Positions 1 through 8,947 of a DNA stretch of 64,000 nucleotides are shown piece after piece. Within the stretch, counting starts at the first letter, position 1, and every line of letters starts with the position of its first letter. Under the pieces are notes generated by a model. The model saw only the letters and a program-made list of their open reading frames with translations. It made no database searches and was not told the DNA's origin. The stretch covers positions 1 through 64,000 of the forward strand of contig NZ_CP098516.1 in NCBI RefSeq assembly GCF_023703775.1, in the 5' to 3' direction. Position numbers and translations under genes: made by a program. The stretch comes from Haloplanus sp. GDY1 (GTDB lineage Archaea; Halobacteriota; Halobacteria; Halobacteriales; Haloferacaceae).

Positions 1-197
1 TCGCCAGACGGGCAATCCAAGCGCCAGCGCTGGATTTCTCCCACTCACCATTTACAAGGGTCGTGTTCAATCGAGGTATTCCAGATGGATATCATGCTGC
101 GATGGAACCCGTAGCACATGGGTTCTCTGTGGAGCCTTGGGCCTGGGGGAGCGCAGACATAAGGATGAGAATGCGACGGTGATTCGAGTATATCGTT

Positions 198-447
198 GTA
201 CCCGTAGAACCCGTAATACACGTGTTCTTTGGGACACCCGATCTTAAGTTAGATCACAGAGGGGAGCAGGAATACGAACCCCAAACCCATACCCTGTATC
301 CCATATATTCTATAGAACCCGTATAACACGTATAACCCGTATCACCCAAAGAACGTGTCTGACGTAGATTTATACGTGTTCTACAAGTACTATCCTGTAT
401 AACCTGTAGAGTAAGCAGTACCTGTATCACACAGGTTCTACAGGTTC
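198..447. repeat. Iteron-like repeat field upstream of parA
   Basis: The 459 bases before parA hold no gene but carry many copies of a short motif in both orientations. One form is GTAGAACCCGTA (near 204) and TAGAACCCGTA with GTATAACCCGTA (312-341). The other is TTCTACAAGT (379-388), CCTGTATAACCTGTAG (395-410) and GGTTCTACAGGTTC (434-447). Reverse complements of GTAGAACC give GGTTCTAC, so one binding motif may explain both forms. Position directly before a ParA gene is typical of a plasmid centromere or operator bound by the partition partner protein. This function is inferred; a replication origin is an alternative. Confidence 0.5.
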
Positions 448-459
448 AAGAGGATACAC

Positions 460-1266
460 ATGACACATCGGCTCTCAATTTCGATGCAGAAAGGCGGTGT
501 CGGAAAGAGTACGACAACGATGAACCTAGGCGGGGCACTCGCTGGCTCCGAAGCCCTCGACGAGGATAACGATGTGCTCGTTGTCGATGCAGACCCCCAA
601 GGGTTCATCACCATTACGCTGGGTCTGCGCGAATACTACGTGAGTGAGGATCGGTCGCTCTACGATATAATGACGGATATCGACCGGTTCGACGAGGTAA
701 ACGACCTCATCGTCTCACACGACGAGTTCGACGTACTGCCCGCGCATGGGAGCAACTTCCAGCTCGAACGTGAGCTCTGGTCGCTCAGCCGAACACAAGA
801 ACGTCTTGGGATGATACTCGACCGAATCGAGCACCAATACGACTACGTGCTCATTGATTCGCCACCAAATATGGGCCCGCTCGCGGACGGTGCACTGCTG
901 GCTGCGCAAAACGTATTGTTTGTCTCACGTGCAGACCCAATCGCGACGTTCTCGATGAATCTCCTCACCCAAGAGATCAATCAACTCGAACGCGAGTTCC
1001 AGACAAATATCGGAATCATGGGTGCGGTGGTGAATGCAGTAACCCGGAACAATATCAGCGAAGACCGGCTTGAGTGGTTCCATAAGAACATCGGCGAAGA
1101 GCACACGTTCACCGTCCCAGATACCGTTGCCATCGAAGGCGCGTTTGCTCAAAACCACAGTATCTACACCTACGAGCCGGAGAATCGCCATCGAGAACAG
1201 AAAGCTAAGGAAGTGCGCGAAACCTACGACGGCCTCGCGCGTGCCGTGGAGGAGTACTTCTCATGA
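460..1266 (+). CDS. parA: ParA/Soj-family partition ATPase
   Basis: This 268-residue protein is a ParA-type P-loop ATPase expected to segregate the replicon. The deviant Walker A motif KGGVGKST lies at residues 11-18, with the VVDADPQG motif at about 41-48 and Walker B-like VLIDSPP near 130. Length is usual for small plasmid ParA proteins without an N-terminal DNA-binding domain. The ATG at 460 puts the conserved beta strand before the P loop at the N terminus. The next gene overlaps its end by four bases, so the two are probably co-transcribed. The repeat field directly upstream may be the centromere or autoregulatory site. It is clearly related to the second ParA at 16126. Confidence 0.93.
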   Translation: MTHRLSISMQKGGVGKSTTTMNLGGALAGSEALDEDNDVLVVDADPQGFITITLGLREYYVSEDRSLYDIMTDIDRFDEVNDLIVSHDEFDVLPAHGSNFQLERELWSLSRTQERLGMILDRIEHQYDYVLIDSPPNMGPLADGALLAAQNVLFVSRADPIATFSMNLLTQEINQLEREFQTNIGIMGAVVNAVTRNNISEDRLEWFHKNIGEEHTFTVPDTVAIEGAFAQNHSIYTYEPENRHREQKAKEVRETYDGLARAVEEYFS

Positions 1267-1742
1267 GCGACGACGAAGCTCAAGACGAGACGGGATCAGA
1301 AGACCCAGGCCAGCAAGAAGGGGGTGACTTCGACGACAGACTCGGCAACGCACTTAGTGGCCGTGTCGGAAAACGGCCCGAGGAATCTGAGGCCGAGGAC
1401 GAAGGACATCCCAACGATACGGGTGACACAGGTACTACGGGTTCTGCAGATTCTACAAGTTCTGCGAGTTCTGAAAGTGAGACAAGTTCTACAGAGAAAA
1501 CTCGTGGCCCGGATCCCGACCCGAATAGCACCCGCCGAACCCGTTCGAAATATGCCGTGTATCTCACTGAAGAGTTCCAAGAGGAACTCAATCAAGCGTA
1601 CACGAAAGCGAATGCCCAGCGAGTTATGGCGGACAAAGGAGAGATTGAGAAGCACAAGCACTTCCTCGAGGCGGTCATGAGAGCCGGGCTCAGCCAAGAC
1701 GACCTGGACGCGTACATCGAAGAACTGGTCGAACGCTACTGA
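1263..1742 (+). CDS. Probable partition partner (ParB-like role), Ser/Thr-rich
   Basis: This 159-residue acidic protein overlaps parA by four bases (ATGA), the usual arrangement of a ParA-ParB pair. Residues 1-85 are low complexity, acidic and rich in Ser, Thr, Glu and Gly. The last ~70 residues are an ordered region beginning RRTRSKYAVYLTEEFQEEL, with a long predicted helix (EIEKHKHFLEAVMRAGL). The KYAVYLTEEFQEELN stretch resembles a ribbon-helix-helix or other small DNA-binding fold, but I do not recognise a named family. Function is inferred from position. Its own coding sequence contains copies of the upstream repeat motif (see 1428-1496). Confidence 0.75.
   Translation: MSDDEAQDETGSEDPGQQEGGDFDDRLGNALSGRVGKRPEESEAEDEGHPNDTGDTGTTGSADSTSSASSESETSSTEKTRGPDPDPNSTRRTRSKYAVYLTEEFQEELNQAYTKANAQRVMADKGEIEKHKHFLEAVMRAGLSQDDLDAYIEELVERY
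1428..1496. repeat. Intragenic copies of the partition repeat motif
   Basis: Inside the linker-coding part of the ParA partner gene are tandem-like copies of TTCTRCARRTTCT. TTCTACAAGT at 1451-1460 is identical to 379-388 in the upstream repeat field. GGGTTCTGCAGATTC (1439-1453) and AAGTTCTACAGAG (1484-1496) match GGTTCTACAGGTTC at 434-447 closely. They may be additional binding sites. They could also simply reflect repetitive Ser/Thr codons. Confidence 0.4.
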
Positions 1743-1821
1743 GACGAACTATATTTTTTCGAGGAGCTGGGAAAACGGTTGAGAAAGCAGCTACCGACCG
1801 TTGTACACAGTTGGTGGGGGG

Positions 1822-3120
1822 TCAGCGAGTATCCGTCTCTCTACCCGGATTCGAGCCCGCATCTGAGTCTGAATCCACCAGCGCATCCCCCGTGCGTGAC
1901 TCATCCTGAGGGGTATGCGGTTTGTCGTCCCCGTGTTCCGCGAACGCGGCTTCAGCGCGATCGGCCAACTCTCCGGCCTCAATATGAGAGTAGTGTTCGC
2001 GAACGATCTCCTCGGAGTTGTCGAGGTAGCGAGCCGCCTCAGCGTGTCCGTACGCCCGAACGAGAACCTCACCAACCCCGCGGCGTGCCCCGTGTGGCGC
2101 GAGATACCCGTGTTTGTCGTCGAGGTCGATGCCAGCTTTGTCCGTGAGACGCTTCAGAACCGTCCGAGCGCCGTGTGTCGTCAAGGCCGGCGGGTTGATG
2201 TCATACTCGACGAGGAGTTCGATGAGAGACGCCTCTCCGTCGTTGACCATCTCTTGCCGGAGCGCTTCGACCTCTCCCGGATCGTAGCCCCGCTCAGTCA
2301 TCCCCTTCGCGAATGTCTGCACGAGCGTCGGGTAATCGAGTGTTGGAATCACCGGCCACTCCTCACTCGACGGTGTGAGTACGCTCCGTAATCGTTCGAG
2401 GGCGGGAACCGCCGGCTCGGGAAGCGGTCGATCGTCCCACTTTCCGCTCTTTCCGAGCACCTGGATACTGTTATCTTCAAGCGAGACGTCCGCCCATCGA
2501 AGTCCATCGCGTCCGCGACGATCGTCGCCGTCGTCAGCCAGTATCTCCGCCCCTCGAACCCCGGTGAAACAAAGCACGTAGACGAGAGCCCTGTCACGGC
2601 ACGCCTTGATTGCGGTCTGGCGGTCGCTCCCGACATCGTCGATTGCGTCGTGGGCCCGATCGTCGACGTGCGAGAGGAGCTGGTTACGCTGCTCGGCAGA
2701 CCATGCCTGCTGTTCGCCGCTCTTTCGACCCGTATCCTCGGGGAGTGGTTCTTTCGCACGTCGCCGTTGAGCGGGATTCCCTGAGAGGTAGCCCTCGCGA
2801 GCTGCCCACCCACAGAACCCGGAGACGTGCGCGTAGTAGTTCTGAACCGTCCCTTCCGTCCACCCCTGCCGGGAGAGATACCGAGCGTACTCACGAAGCG
2901 CCTCCACGGTCAGTTCTTCAAAGGTCACCGAAGATGTCGGTTGGTCGCCGGCGAGGAACTCGACGAATCGGTTCACCTCGCGGTCGGCGTGTCGTCGATA
3001 CTGTCCGCTCTCACCGTCTCGTCCCTTTCCCTTGTCCGTGAGGTAATCCTCCAGGACGTCGAGGACGGAGACGGTCTCGGCTTCCGACTCCGTTGCCCTG
3101 TGCTCCTCATCGGGAGTCAT
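1822..3120 (-). CDS. Tyrosine recombinase/integrase (XerC/D-like)
   Basis: This is a 432-residue tyrosine recombinase. It has an N-terminal SAM-like core-binding domain at about 35-125 and a catalytic domain at about 135-395. Visible catalytic residues are Arg189 (FTGVRGAEIL), the HxxR box His343/Arg346 (PHGARRG), His359 (YGHAEAARYL) and the nucleophile Tyr377 (REHYSHIEAG). The tail after 395 is acidic and probably disordered. Position beside the partition genes suggests dimer resolution or integration of the replicon. A fragment of a close relative, sharing SHIEAGEL around the active-site tyrosine, lies at 19705-19793. Confidence 0.88.
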   Translation of the reverse strand: MTPDEEHRATESEAETVSVLDVLEDYLTDKGKGRDGESGQYRRHADREVNRFVEFLAGDQPTSSVTFEELTVEALREYARYLSRQGWTEGTVQNYYAHVSGFCGWAAREGYLSGNPAQRRRAKEPLPEDTGRKSGEQQAWSAEQRNQLLSHVDDRAHDAIDDVGSDRQTAIKACRDRALVYVLCFTGVRGAEILADDGDDRRGRDGLRWADVSLEDNSIQVLGKSGKWDDRPLPEPAVPALERLRSVLTPSSEEWPVIPTLDYPTLVQTFAKGMTERGYDPGEVEALRQEMVNDGEASLIELLVEYDINPPALTTHGARTVLKRLTDKAGIDLDDKHGYLAPHGARRGVGEVLVRAYGHAEAARYLDNSEEIVREHYSHIEAGELADRAEAAFAEHGDDKPHTPQDESRTGDALVDSDSDAGSNPGRETDTR

Positions 3121-3306
3121 CGGGCGTCACCGTCCTCTGCGGTCGCGCCTAGGGAGTCGAGGTGCCGATTCAGGGCCCCAGTCGCGAACAGGAAGCCCCT
3201 CGAGCCGTTGCCTGATTCTACAGGGGCCTCCTGCAGGGTTGTACCCTGGGTGTTCGGCGGTTGCATCGTGGTCGCGGTGGCAGACGGCGGCCACCTTCTT
3301 GAATCT

Positions 3307-3328
3307 GTTTACGTTTATCGGAGTAAAC
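3307..3328. promoter_or_regulatory. Operator-like palindrome
   Basis: GTTTAC (3307-3312) and its reverse complement GTAAAC (3323-3328) are separated by ten bases. They lie just before a very short reading frame starting at 3337. The arrangement resembles the binding site of a dimeric repressor. The remainder of the 517-base gap 3121-3637 shows no gene, only AT-rich sequence near 3410-3440. Confidence 0.3.
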
Positions 3329-3336
3329 GTGAATAC

Positions 3337-3435
3337 ATGAAGGTCCGATTGTTCGATGCTAAATCACGGTTAGGAAGCCTAAAAAGACCAGATACCCGAT
3401 TTTCCACCATTCATAAATGGTATATTGCTATATAA
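3337..3435 (+). pseudogene. Short ORF, probable gene remnant
   Basis: A 32-codon frame (begins MKVRLFDAKSRLGSL, stops at 3433-3435) follows the palindrome at 3307-3328 with promoter-like spacing. It looks like the start of a gene cut off by later events, because the transposase-bearing segment begins shortly after. No family is recognisable, and chance is a real alternative. Confidence 0.25.
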
Positions 3436-3637
3436 TTTTCCAGCCCTGGAGTTGCGAATGGGCCCGAAAACGTGCACGGACTTGGCGATGTACTGTCGAA
3501 TTCACGGCGAAAATCGACGAAAACGCACCGCCTTACTTACCAGATTCCGAATATACAACCGAATCGCCGCACTACCGCGCGAAAATCGGGTTGCTGGGTA
3601 GTGATGCCTCTCGCCGCGGGCGGCCCCGGACCGACCG

Positions 3638-5383
3638 CTACATGAGTGTGTCGAGCACCTCATCGAGCCACTCCAGGAATCGTGACAGCGTGAGTCGCGG
3701 TTTCGTCCGCGTCTCTATCACGCCGATTCGCTCCTGGGCCATGAAGTCCACCAGCAACCACATGTTGTAGACGACACAGGCGAACCCGAAGTGGAACCAC
3801 CGAACCTCGAATTCCTTCGAGGTGGTCCACGCCCCACACTCCTTGATCGACGCATAACTCCGTTCAATCGCTCCGCGAGCGCTGTATTCCTCGACTGTCT
3901 CCGTTGCCCACTCCCGGTCGAACGGCGTCGCATCATCCACATCCAGATTCGTCAGAAACGGCTGTGGACTGTCGCCACGAGTGTCATCGTCGTCGTCCGG
4001 CGGCAACACCACAACCGTTGTGGACACCTTCTGGTTGGACACGCCATGTTTCACTGCGCCATGCATCGCGTAGTCCTGTTCCACATAGAGGGGCGTGTCG
4101 CCGGGGTCGTCGTAGCCGCGTTTTAGCTGGGCGAACCGGTCGCACAGTCGTCTGATTCGGGGGTCTTTCTTGGCCGGAATGACATAGTTCAGGCCGTTCG
4201 TTTCGAGCGTGGCCACCACGTCGGTGGCGTGGAACTCTCGGTCGGCGAACACCGTCCGGATGCTCACGTAGTCGTTTGCTATGGAGAGCAGGCGGCGGGC
4301 GACATCCCCGACGTAGTAGGAGTTGTCCGCCCCGGCGTACGCCTCAGTCGCCGCGTATTCAGTGCTTCCGAGTGGGCAGACGCCAACGACGAAGTGGGTG
4401 TTGTCCCCGACAATCGTGATCGTCCCAAACTTGTGACACCAGTCGTACTCCTTGCCATCTGGCGCGCCCTGAACCCACACCATTTCATCTCGGTCACCGC
4501 GGTACGCGACGTACGTGATGTCCATGGCCACGTTCGTTCGCACGCCAAACCGTCCGGTGGAGTCGTTTTCGAGGTCGCGGAGGCGGGGTTTCGCGCGCGT
4601 GTACGTCTTCCGTAACCCGAAGTTCATCACGGTCGCAATCTCATCGACCGACATGTCTTTCATCGCCTCGAGCAGCGTCTCCCCAGACGGCCCATCCTCG
4701 TAGAACGGATCGTCCAGGTCTGGGTCAGGGTTTTTCACGTCACCCAGGCGCTTCCCGGCATCGTTGGCGGCCTTGCCTTTGATCGCCGCAATCGCTTCCA
4801 GGACGAGCAACTCGTCTTTGTCGTAGACGGCGTCGTCCGGTCGTGGCAGGTCCATCGACGGGATGGCGACCGTTTTGAGTTCGTCGAGGACCTCCCGGCC
4901 TTTCTGGCGGAGCAGTCGGTCAATCGTGCGTTCCGACGGCCCGGTCTCGTCAGGTTCGTCGTCCGTGTCGTGGAGTTGTGTGAGGTCGTTGCCGATGGGA
5001 GCGCCCTGTTCGGCGGCGATGGTTCGAATGCTCTTTGCGGCTTGTGTCACCGTCGACTCGAGGGTGCTGAACCGGTCTTCGAGACGTGTTGGTTTACACG
5101 TACTCTCAGAAGGGAGACTGTCGGGGGCGAATCCGAATGCCGCAGCCAGGTCGGGATTGGCAGCCAGCCGACTGGGAATGCCGGTGAGGGAGTCGTCTTC
5201 GACAGTCGCCCAGAGGTAGGCGAGGAACATCGGGCGGAACGGGGTGCCATCGTGCCAGTCCGGGTGCGCGTCTCTGTACCGGTACGTCTGCACGTCTAGC
5301 TGTTCCGCGAATGTGACCCAATCTGTGTCCGCATCAATGATCTCGTCGGCTTGCTTCACGAGCGACGTTCGTGCCTGATCCAT
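3638..5383 (-). CDS. DDE transposase of a haloarchaeal insertion sequence
   Basis: This 581-residue protein is a DDE transposase of a large haloarchaeal IS type. The catalytic acids are probably Asp in AMDITYVAY, Asp in VFADREFHA, and Glu in GAIERSYASIKECG. After the Glu comes a helix-rich tail typical of IS4-like folds (FHFGFACVVYNMWLL). ATG 5383 was chosen over the TTG five codons upstream. I could not find convincing terminal inverted repeats. AGTTGCGAAT occurs at 3450-3459 and at 5499-5508 and could be a target duplication, but the sequences inside those points are not inverted repeats. A 3' fragment of a related transposase is at 30489-30725. Confidence 0.82.
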   Translation of the reverse strand: MDQARTSLVKQADEIIDADTDWVTFAEQLDVQTYRYRDAHPDWHDGTPFRPMFLAYLWATVEDDSLTGIPSRLAANPDLAAAFGFAPDSLPSESTCKPTRLEDRFSTLESTVTQAAKSIRTIAAEQGAPIGNDLTQLHDTDDEPDETGPSERTIDRLLRQKGREVLDELKTVAIPSMDLPRPDDAVYDKDELLVLEAIAAIKGKAANDAGKRLGDVKNPDPDLDDPFYEDGPSGETLLEAMKDMSVDEIATVMNFGLRKTYTRAKPRLRDLENDSTGRFGVRTNVAMDITYVAYRGDRDEMVWVQGAPDGKEYDWCHKFGTITIVGDNTHFVVGVCPLGSTEYAATEAYAGADNSYYVGDVARRLLSIANDYVSIRTVFADREFHATDVVATLETNGLNYVIPAKKDPRIRRLCDRFAQLKRGYDDPGDTPLYVEQDYAMHGAVKHGVSNQKVSTTVVVLPPDDDDDTRGDSPQPFLTNLDVDDATPFDREWATETVEEYSARGAIERSYASIKECGAWTTSKEFEVRWFHFGFACVVYNMWLLVDFMAQERIGVIETRTKPRLTLSRFLEWLDEVLDTLM

Positions 5384-5567
5384 CTGTGAGCGCGCCAAAT
5401 ATTACTGTGAATTGAAGTCGTAGCGCAGTTGGAGGGCGAAACGTCGCATCTATCCTCCTGTTATCAGGCCGGCCCTATCAATGGGTATGCGCGCTATAAG
5501 TTGCGAATTAGGCAAATTCAAGAATAAGTATAGACGGTGAATCGGTTCGGGTTACGAATTAGTTTGA

Positions 5568-5575
5568 TTTATACT
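5568..5575 (+). promoter_or_regulatory. TATA-box candidate for the winged-helix gene
   Basis: TTTATACT lies 27-34 bases before the ATG at 5602, the spacing expected for a leaderless haloarchaeal transcript. The rest of 5399-5601 shows no gene. Confidence 0.4.
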
Positions 5576-5601
5576 CATCAAGTGCTAGTGCTTCGCTAGT
5601 A

Positions 5602-6141
5602 ATGGAACACGGACTCATCGAGGAGTTCCTCCGAACGAAGGGAGCACTCGAGATCGTCGTCGAAATCGGGCGCGGGAGTGCGTCATTCCAGGATGTCGAG
5701 GACGCCGTCCTGGTCAGTTCGTCAACGGTCGCAACACGACTCCAAGACGGCGTTGAAAAGGAGTTAATCGAAATCACGCATCGGCCGACTGATCACGGCA
5801 CGGAGAAACGATACGAACTCACGCGCGTCGGAACCCGCGTCTACGATCGCATTCAGGAGATCGACGTAGACAAGACCGTCCGGAACCTCCAGCGACTTCA
5901 GCGGGAGCGTGAGACCGACCGCGAACGGTTGATCGGGCGACTCAATCGCGACAAGCTGATCATCAGCTACGAACACGAGCGAAACCCACCCGCCATTCCT
6001 GAAGACACCATCCCACCAGAGGAAGCCCTTGGTGGCTTCGAGCCGCCACCAGAGAGTAACCAGAAAGCAGCCCACCGAAAACGGCTCGAAGACGACCTCG
6101 TCGGACTGGATGAGGAGACCGACGACGAGAGTGAGGACTAG
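5602..6141 (+). CDS. Winged-helix transcriptional regulator
   Basis: This 179-residue protein begins with a MarR/HxlR-like winged helix at about residues 5-80. The recognition region is VLVSSSTVATRLQDGVEKELI, and the wing contains RPTDHGTEKRYELT. A coiled segment rich in Arg and Glu follows (about 90-125), then an acidic Pro-rich tail. It probably acts as a local DNA-binding regulator; the target is unknown. The ATG at 5602 fits a leaderless start after the TATA-like element near 5570. It stands alone, downstream of the transposase region. Confidence 0.75.
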   Translation: MEHGLIEEFLRTKGALEIVVEIGRGSASFQDVEDAVLVSSSTVATRLQDGVEKELIEITHRPTDHGTEKRYELTRVGTRVYDRIQEIDVDKTVRNLQRLQRERETDRERLIGRLNRDKLIISYEHERNPPAIPEDTIPPEEALGGFEPPPESNQKAAHRKRLEDDLVGLDEETDDESED

Positions 6142-6380
6142 ACGGAGGGAGCGGTCTGTCTCTGTGCTCTGGGTTATCTGTACGTACCACTTGGGTGCTG
6201 AGTCTCCTCCGTAGTGCTACTTCCACCAATGACCGTGAGTGTCAAACAGCCGAATACCACCAGTCGTTCCACGTTCAGTGTGGTTCCCTGAGTTATATGT
6301 AGTCTTCACTTCTCACGGGATTGTAGAGGGTGCTTGAGCGCCAGTCACACGCTCCCTCTCGTTTCCACTTGTCGACTCAT

Positions 6381-6518
6381 ATGAGTACACAGAACCGCCA
6401 TCTTGGTAAGTGCCCGCACTGTGGTGGTGAGATACTGTCGTACCACGTTTTGATCGAGTACACGTCCGGTGTGTGGGCGGAATGTCCTGACTGCCGGGAC
6501 GTCGTCGACCCAGAATAA
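6381..6518 (+). CDS. Small CPxCG-type zinc-ribbon protein
   Basis: This 45-residue protein has two knuckles, CPHCGGE and CPDCRD, about 27 residues apart, forming a zinc ribbon. Haloarchaea encode many such one-domain proteins of largely unknown role, some involved in regulation or protein interaction. The ATG at 6381 was preferred to a TTG at 6330 because the upstream residues are not conserved-looking. A second micro-zinc protein follows six bases after its stop codon, suggesting co-expression. Confidence 0.65.
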   Translation: MSTQNRHLGKCPHCGGEILSYHVLIEYTSGVWAECPDCRDVVDPE

Positions 6519-6524
6519 TACCGT

Positions 6525-6671
6525 ATGTTCGGGGTTTTGAAGCGGGTTTTCTCGTCTCCGAGTGGGTCTGTGGTGGTTTTTGAGTGTCGCCGGTGTGGAG
6601 CCAGCGTTTCTTCAGCGTCCGAGCAGTGTTCGGCGTGCGGTAGCCGTGAGGTTGCTCGGTATGAGATATAG
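6525..6671 (+). CDS. 48-residue zinc-ribbon microprotein
   Basis: A short frame of 48 codons starts at ATG 6525 and ends with TAG at 6669-6671. It encodes a basic N-terminal segment (MFGVLKRVFSS) followed by CRRCG and CSACG knuckles 14 residues apart, a compact zinc ribbon. The final residues REVARYEI complete the ribbon strand. It directly follows the preceding zinc-ribbon gene. The 489 bases from 6672 to 7160 contain no gene I can support; minus-strand residues near 6730-7010 look vaguely protein-like but lack a recognisable family. Confidence 0.6.
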   Translation: MFGVLKRVFSSPSGSVVVFECRRCGASVSSASEQCSACGSREVARYEI

Positions 6672-7160
6672 CAGCCTTCCAATTGCGTTCAGTTGGAAGG
6701 ATTCCAGTCTTTCAGTCGCGTGAGCGTGTCAGAAAATAATTCGCAGGAGGGTAGGTTCAACTCGCTCTATTTGAGTCAGCCGGTACGTAGGTCTGCTAAT
6801 TAAACAGTGTGGTAGTAATTGACTATTGGTGAAGACCTTTGAAGTCCGCTGAACGCTATGAAGTTGAGGCCAGTCTGTCATCCAAACCACTTCCATTCTG
6901 GCCTCAGCCGACAGAAGGGGCCAATTTTTCGATTGTGAATCCTTCACGAGAATCACGACACCCTCGGCGACGAGTTCCGAAAGATCATCTGCGATGACAG
7001 TAATGACTGAATTCTTCTTCGCGTTCTGAGAGAAACCAAGAGTTCACTCGTGAGCAGGGCTGCAAGAGAACCCTCAGACGGGTGAGGAATCTCCGCTGAA
7101 CCTGTGCATTATTCCCCAATCTTCGCAACACGTCGTATTCTCGCGCCATACGACCTCAAA

Positions 7161-7418
7161 TCACTCCTCTCGCTGATCGGCGCGAGATGAGGTCGTGAAC
7201 GCTTCGCCCTGCCGTTGTCGATGCGCAGCATCCCACTCCTCGAACATGCCGTAGTCCGTCATGGTGGTCATGCCAGCGATTGCTGCCCGGAGGCTGATGC
7301 CGATCAGGGGAATGTCGGCGACCGTCACGATCACATCCGCTTGAATCACGGCCCCGTCGCGCAGTAACACGTCGACGAACTCGACTATCGCGTGTGTCTC
7401 GTCTTTCGTTGGCTCCAT
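7161..7418 (-). CDS. gvpM: Gas vesicle protein GvpM
   Basis: This 85-residue protein belongs to the GvpA/J/M family. It has a conserved core of the type ALLRDGAVIQADVIVTVADIPL followed by IGISLRAAIAGMTTM, which forms two beta strands and flanking helices. GvpM is a minor, essential component thought to act at gas-vesicle nucleation. It is the last gene of the minus-strand gvp operon and overlaps gvpL by one base, so translation is probably coupled. Confidence 0.93.
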   Translation of the reverse strand: MEPTKDETHAIVEFVDVLLRDGAVIQADVIVTVADIPLIGISLRAAIAGMTTMTDYGMFEEWDAAHRQRQGEAFTTSSRADQREE

Positions 7419-8263
7419 TATTCACCGATATCTGGCGCGAACGTGTACGGTGGCCACGGCCCCGTGAATCGAATCTCTACTCCCTCGTGTTCGACGATCG
7501 TATCCAATCGATCACCGAGAGCGGTCTCGTTGTCCTCGTCCGCGAGAACGGCGAACCGCACGATTTGTTCTTTCTCGACGGACGAGTGTTCGTCGTGCAG
7601 CGGCGTATTCGTGTCCTGTTCGGTCAGGTTATTCACGACCGGAGTGATAGCCTCTTCCAGTTGCTCTGCTAGTTCCGTCTGTCGTTCCCGTTTCAGCTCT
7701 TGGAGCCGCTGATCGTATTGTTTCTCGAGGAGGAATCGCTTCCCGGCGCCGGATTGTTGCTTGCGCTGTCGTAGTTCTCGGAGCCGGTCGTCCTGGTCTG
7801 CGATGGTCTCCTCGAACGGAGCGGAATCCCACAACAGATTGGTACGATATTCCCACACCCCCGTGAACGACGCTAGCTCGTCGCGAATACCCTCGTAGTG
7901 GCCCTCCAACCACCGCTTGAGACCCGCATCACCGCCTTCGAGGACCGTGTCGAATCGCATCGGCAGCGGCGTCCCGAACGCGTCGCCCGCCGCATCGACG
8001 ACCTGCTGATGTGTGAGCAGCCATCGCTTCACCTGTTCGAGGTCTTCCGTCTCGTAGACCGTCTCGCAATCGTGGACGACGGCGCCCACGCCATTGACCT
8101 CAACGACGTAGACGGAGTTGTCGTCGACGCCAGTCGTGGACAGGGTCGCCGGTTCCGCCGACGTGGTATCGACCACGCAGTATAGATAGCGGCCGTCGCT
8201 GATCGTCCGTTCCTCGTTCGTCGCTGTCTGCTCTTCTTCCGGGCTGGGACGGTGGTCAGTCAT
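7418..8263 (-). CDS. gvpL: Gas vesicle protein GvpL
   Basis: This 281-residue protein is a member of the GvpF/GvpL family. It has an N-terminal fold starting GRYLYCVVD, a central charged helical region ([10 protein letters not shown] to [10 protein letters not shown]), and the family hallmark [10 protein letters not shown] near the C terminus, matching GvpF. GvpL is known to contact many accessory Gvp proteins and is required for vesicle formation in haloarchaea. It overlaps gvpK by four bases and gvpM by one base. Confidence 0.93.
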   Translation of the reverse strand: MTDHRPSPEEEQTATNEERTISDGRYLYCVVDTTSAEPATLSTTGVDDNSVYVVEVNGVGAVVHDCETVYETEDLEQVKRWLLTHQQVVDAAGDAFGTPLPMRFDTVLEGGDAGLKRWLEGHYEGIRDELASFTGVWEYRTNLLWDSAPFEETIADQDDRLRELRQRKQQSGAGKRFLLEKQYDQRLQELKRERQTELAEQLEEAITPVVNNLTEQDTNTPLHDEHSSVEKEQIVRFAVLADEDNETALGDRLDTIVEHEGVEIRFTGPWPPYTFAPDIGE

Positions 8264-8601
8264 GCGTTATCACGCTGGGATTCCGTCGAGCCGCGACGTG
8301 ACTGCGTCTCGTGTTCGGAGAGCTGTTCGATAGCGTCGCGGATCACGTGGTCGAGGTCATCCTTGAATTCGGAGACCTCGGCGTCGATGTCCTCCTGCTG
8401 TTTCAGTCGTTCAAGCTCCTCTTCGAGAGCCTGTAATTGTCGCCCCAGTCGTTCGATTTCCTCCTCCGAGAGCGACCCGGACTCCATCCGACGTACGGCT
8501 TCTTGTTCCAGGGCCTCGACCAGCAATTCGACGACAGTCACGACCAGCGCCGTGAGCCCGCCTTGCAGGTCGTCCTCGTCGCCGTCAAGCCCTAGTTCCA
8601 T
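8260..8601 (-). CDS. gvpK: Gas vesicle protein GvpK
   Basis: This 113-residue protein matches GvpK. It has the typical opening [19 protein letters not shown], then a helix [21 protein letters not shown] ending in [15 protein letters not shown], then a heptad-like coiled coil. GvpK is a minor gas-vesicle protein whose exact job is uncertain. The ATG at 8601 was chosen because the upstream in-frame stretch is Arg-rich and lies inside gvpJ. It starts one base before the gvpJ stop codon. Confidence 0.92.
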   Translation of the reverse strand: MELGLDGDEDDLQGGLTALVVTVVELLVEALEQEAVRRMESGSLSEEEIERLGRQLQALEEELERLKQQEDIDAEVSEFKDDLDHVIRDAIEQLSEHETQSRRGSTESQRDNA

Positions 8602-8602
8602 C

Positions 8603-8947
8603 TCACTCGGTCTCCTCCGTCGACGTGGACGCCGTCGGCGTCGAATCGTCCGACAGTGGGTTCGTCGATTCGGTCTCCGATTGGGTTTCCGACGCCGGGT
8701 CGGACTGGTCCGGTGAGATATTCGCGGCGGACTCGACGCGCTCCATATCCGTCCCCGTTGGGAACTCGAGCCCGTATTCGGCCGCTGTCTCGAACGAAGC
8801 AATCGCGGCCCGTAACTCGATACCGAGGAGTTCCGTGTCCCCGACGCTGACTGCGATATCCGCGTTGACGACGACTCCTTTGTCTAGGAGCATCTCCAGC
8901 ATCTCGGCGAGGTCGCCCTGCGAGCGCGTCGGTTTGGGGTCACTCAT
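8603..8947 (-). CDS. gvpJ: Gas vesicle protein GvpJ
   Basis: This 114-residue protein is a GvpA/J/M-family protein. The core [20 protein letters not shown] followed by [25 protein letters not shown] aligns with GvpA and GvpM in this window. The C-terminal ~40 residues are a Ser/Thr/Glu-rich tail. GvpJ is a minor structural protein needed for proper vesicle shape and nucleation. It overlaps gvpI upstream by eight bases. Confidence 0.93.
   Translation of the reverse strand: MSDPKPTRSQGDLAEMLEMLLDKGVVVNADIAVSVGDTELLGIELRAAIASFETAAEYGLEFPTGTDMERVESAANISPDQSDPASETQSETESTNPLSDDSTPTASTSTEETE

Noticed and set aside
1..459. Repeats that might be a CRISPR array
   Set aside because: The repeats are 10-14 bases, irregularly spaced and in both orientations; there are no uniform spacers and no cas genes.
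6729..6956. Minus-strand 75-codon frame
   Set aside because: There is no recognisable domain, no promoter, and composition unlike neighbouring proteins; not supportable as a gene.
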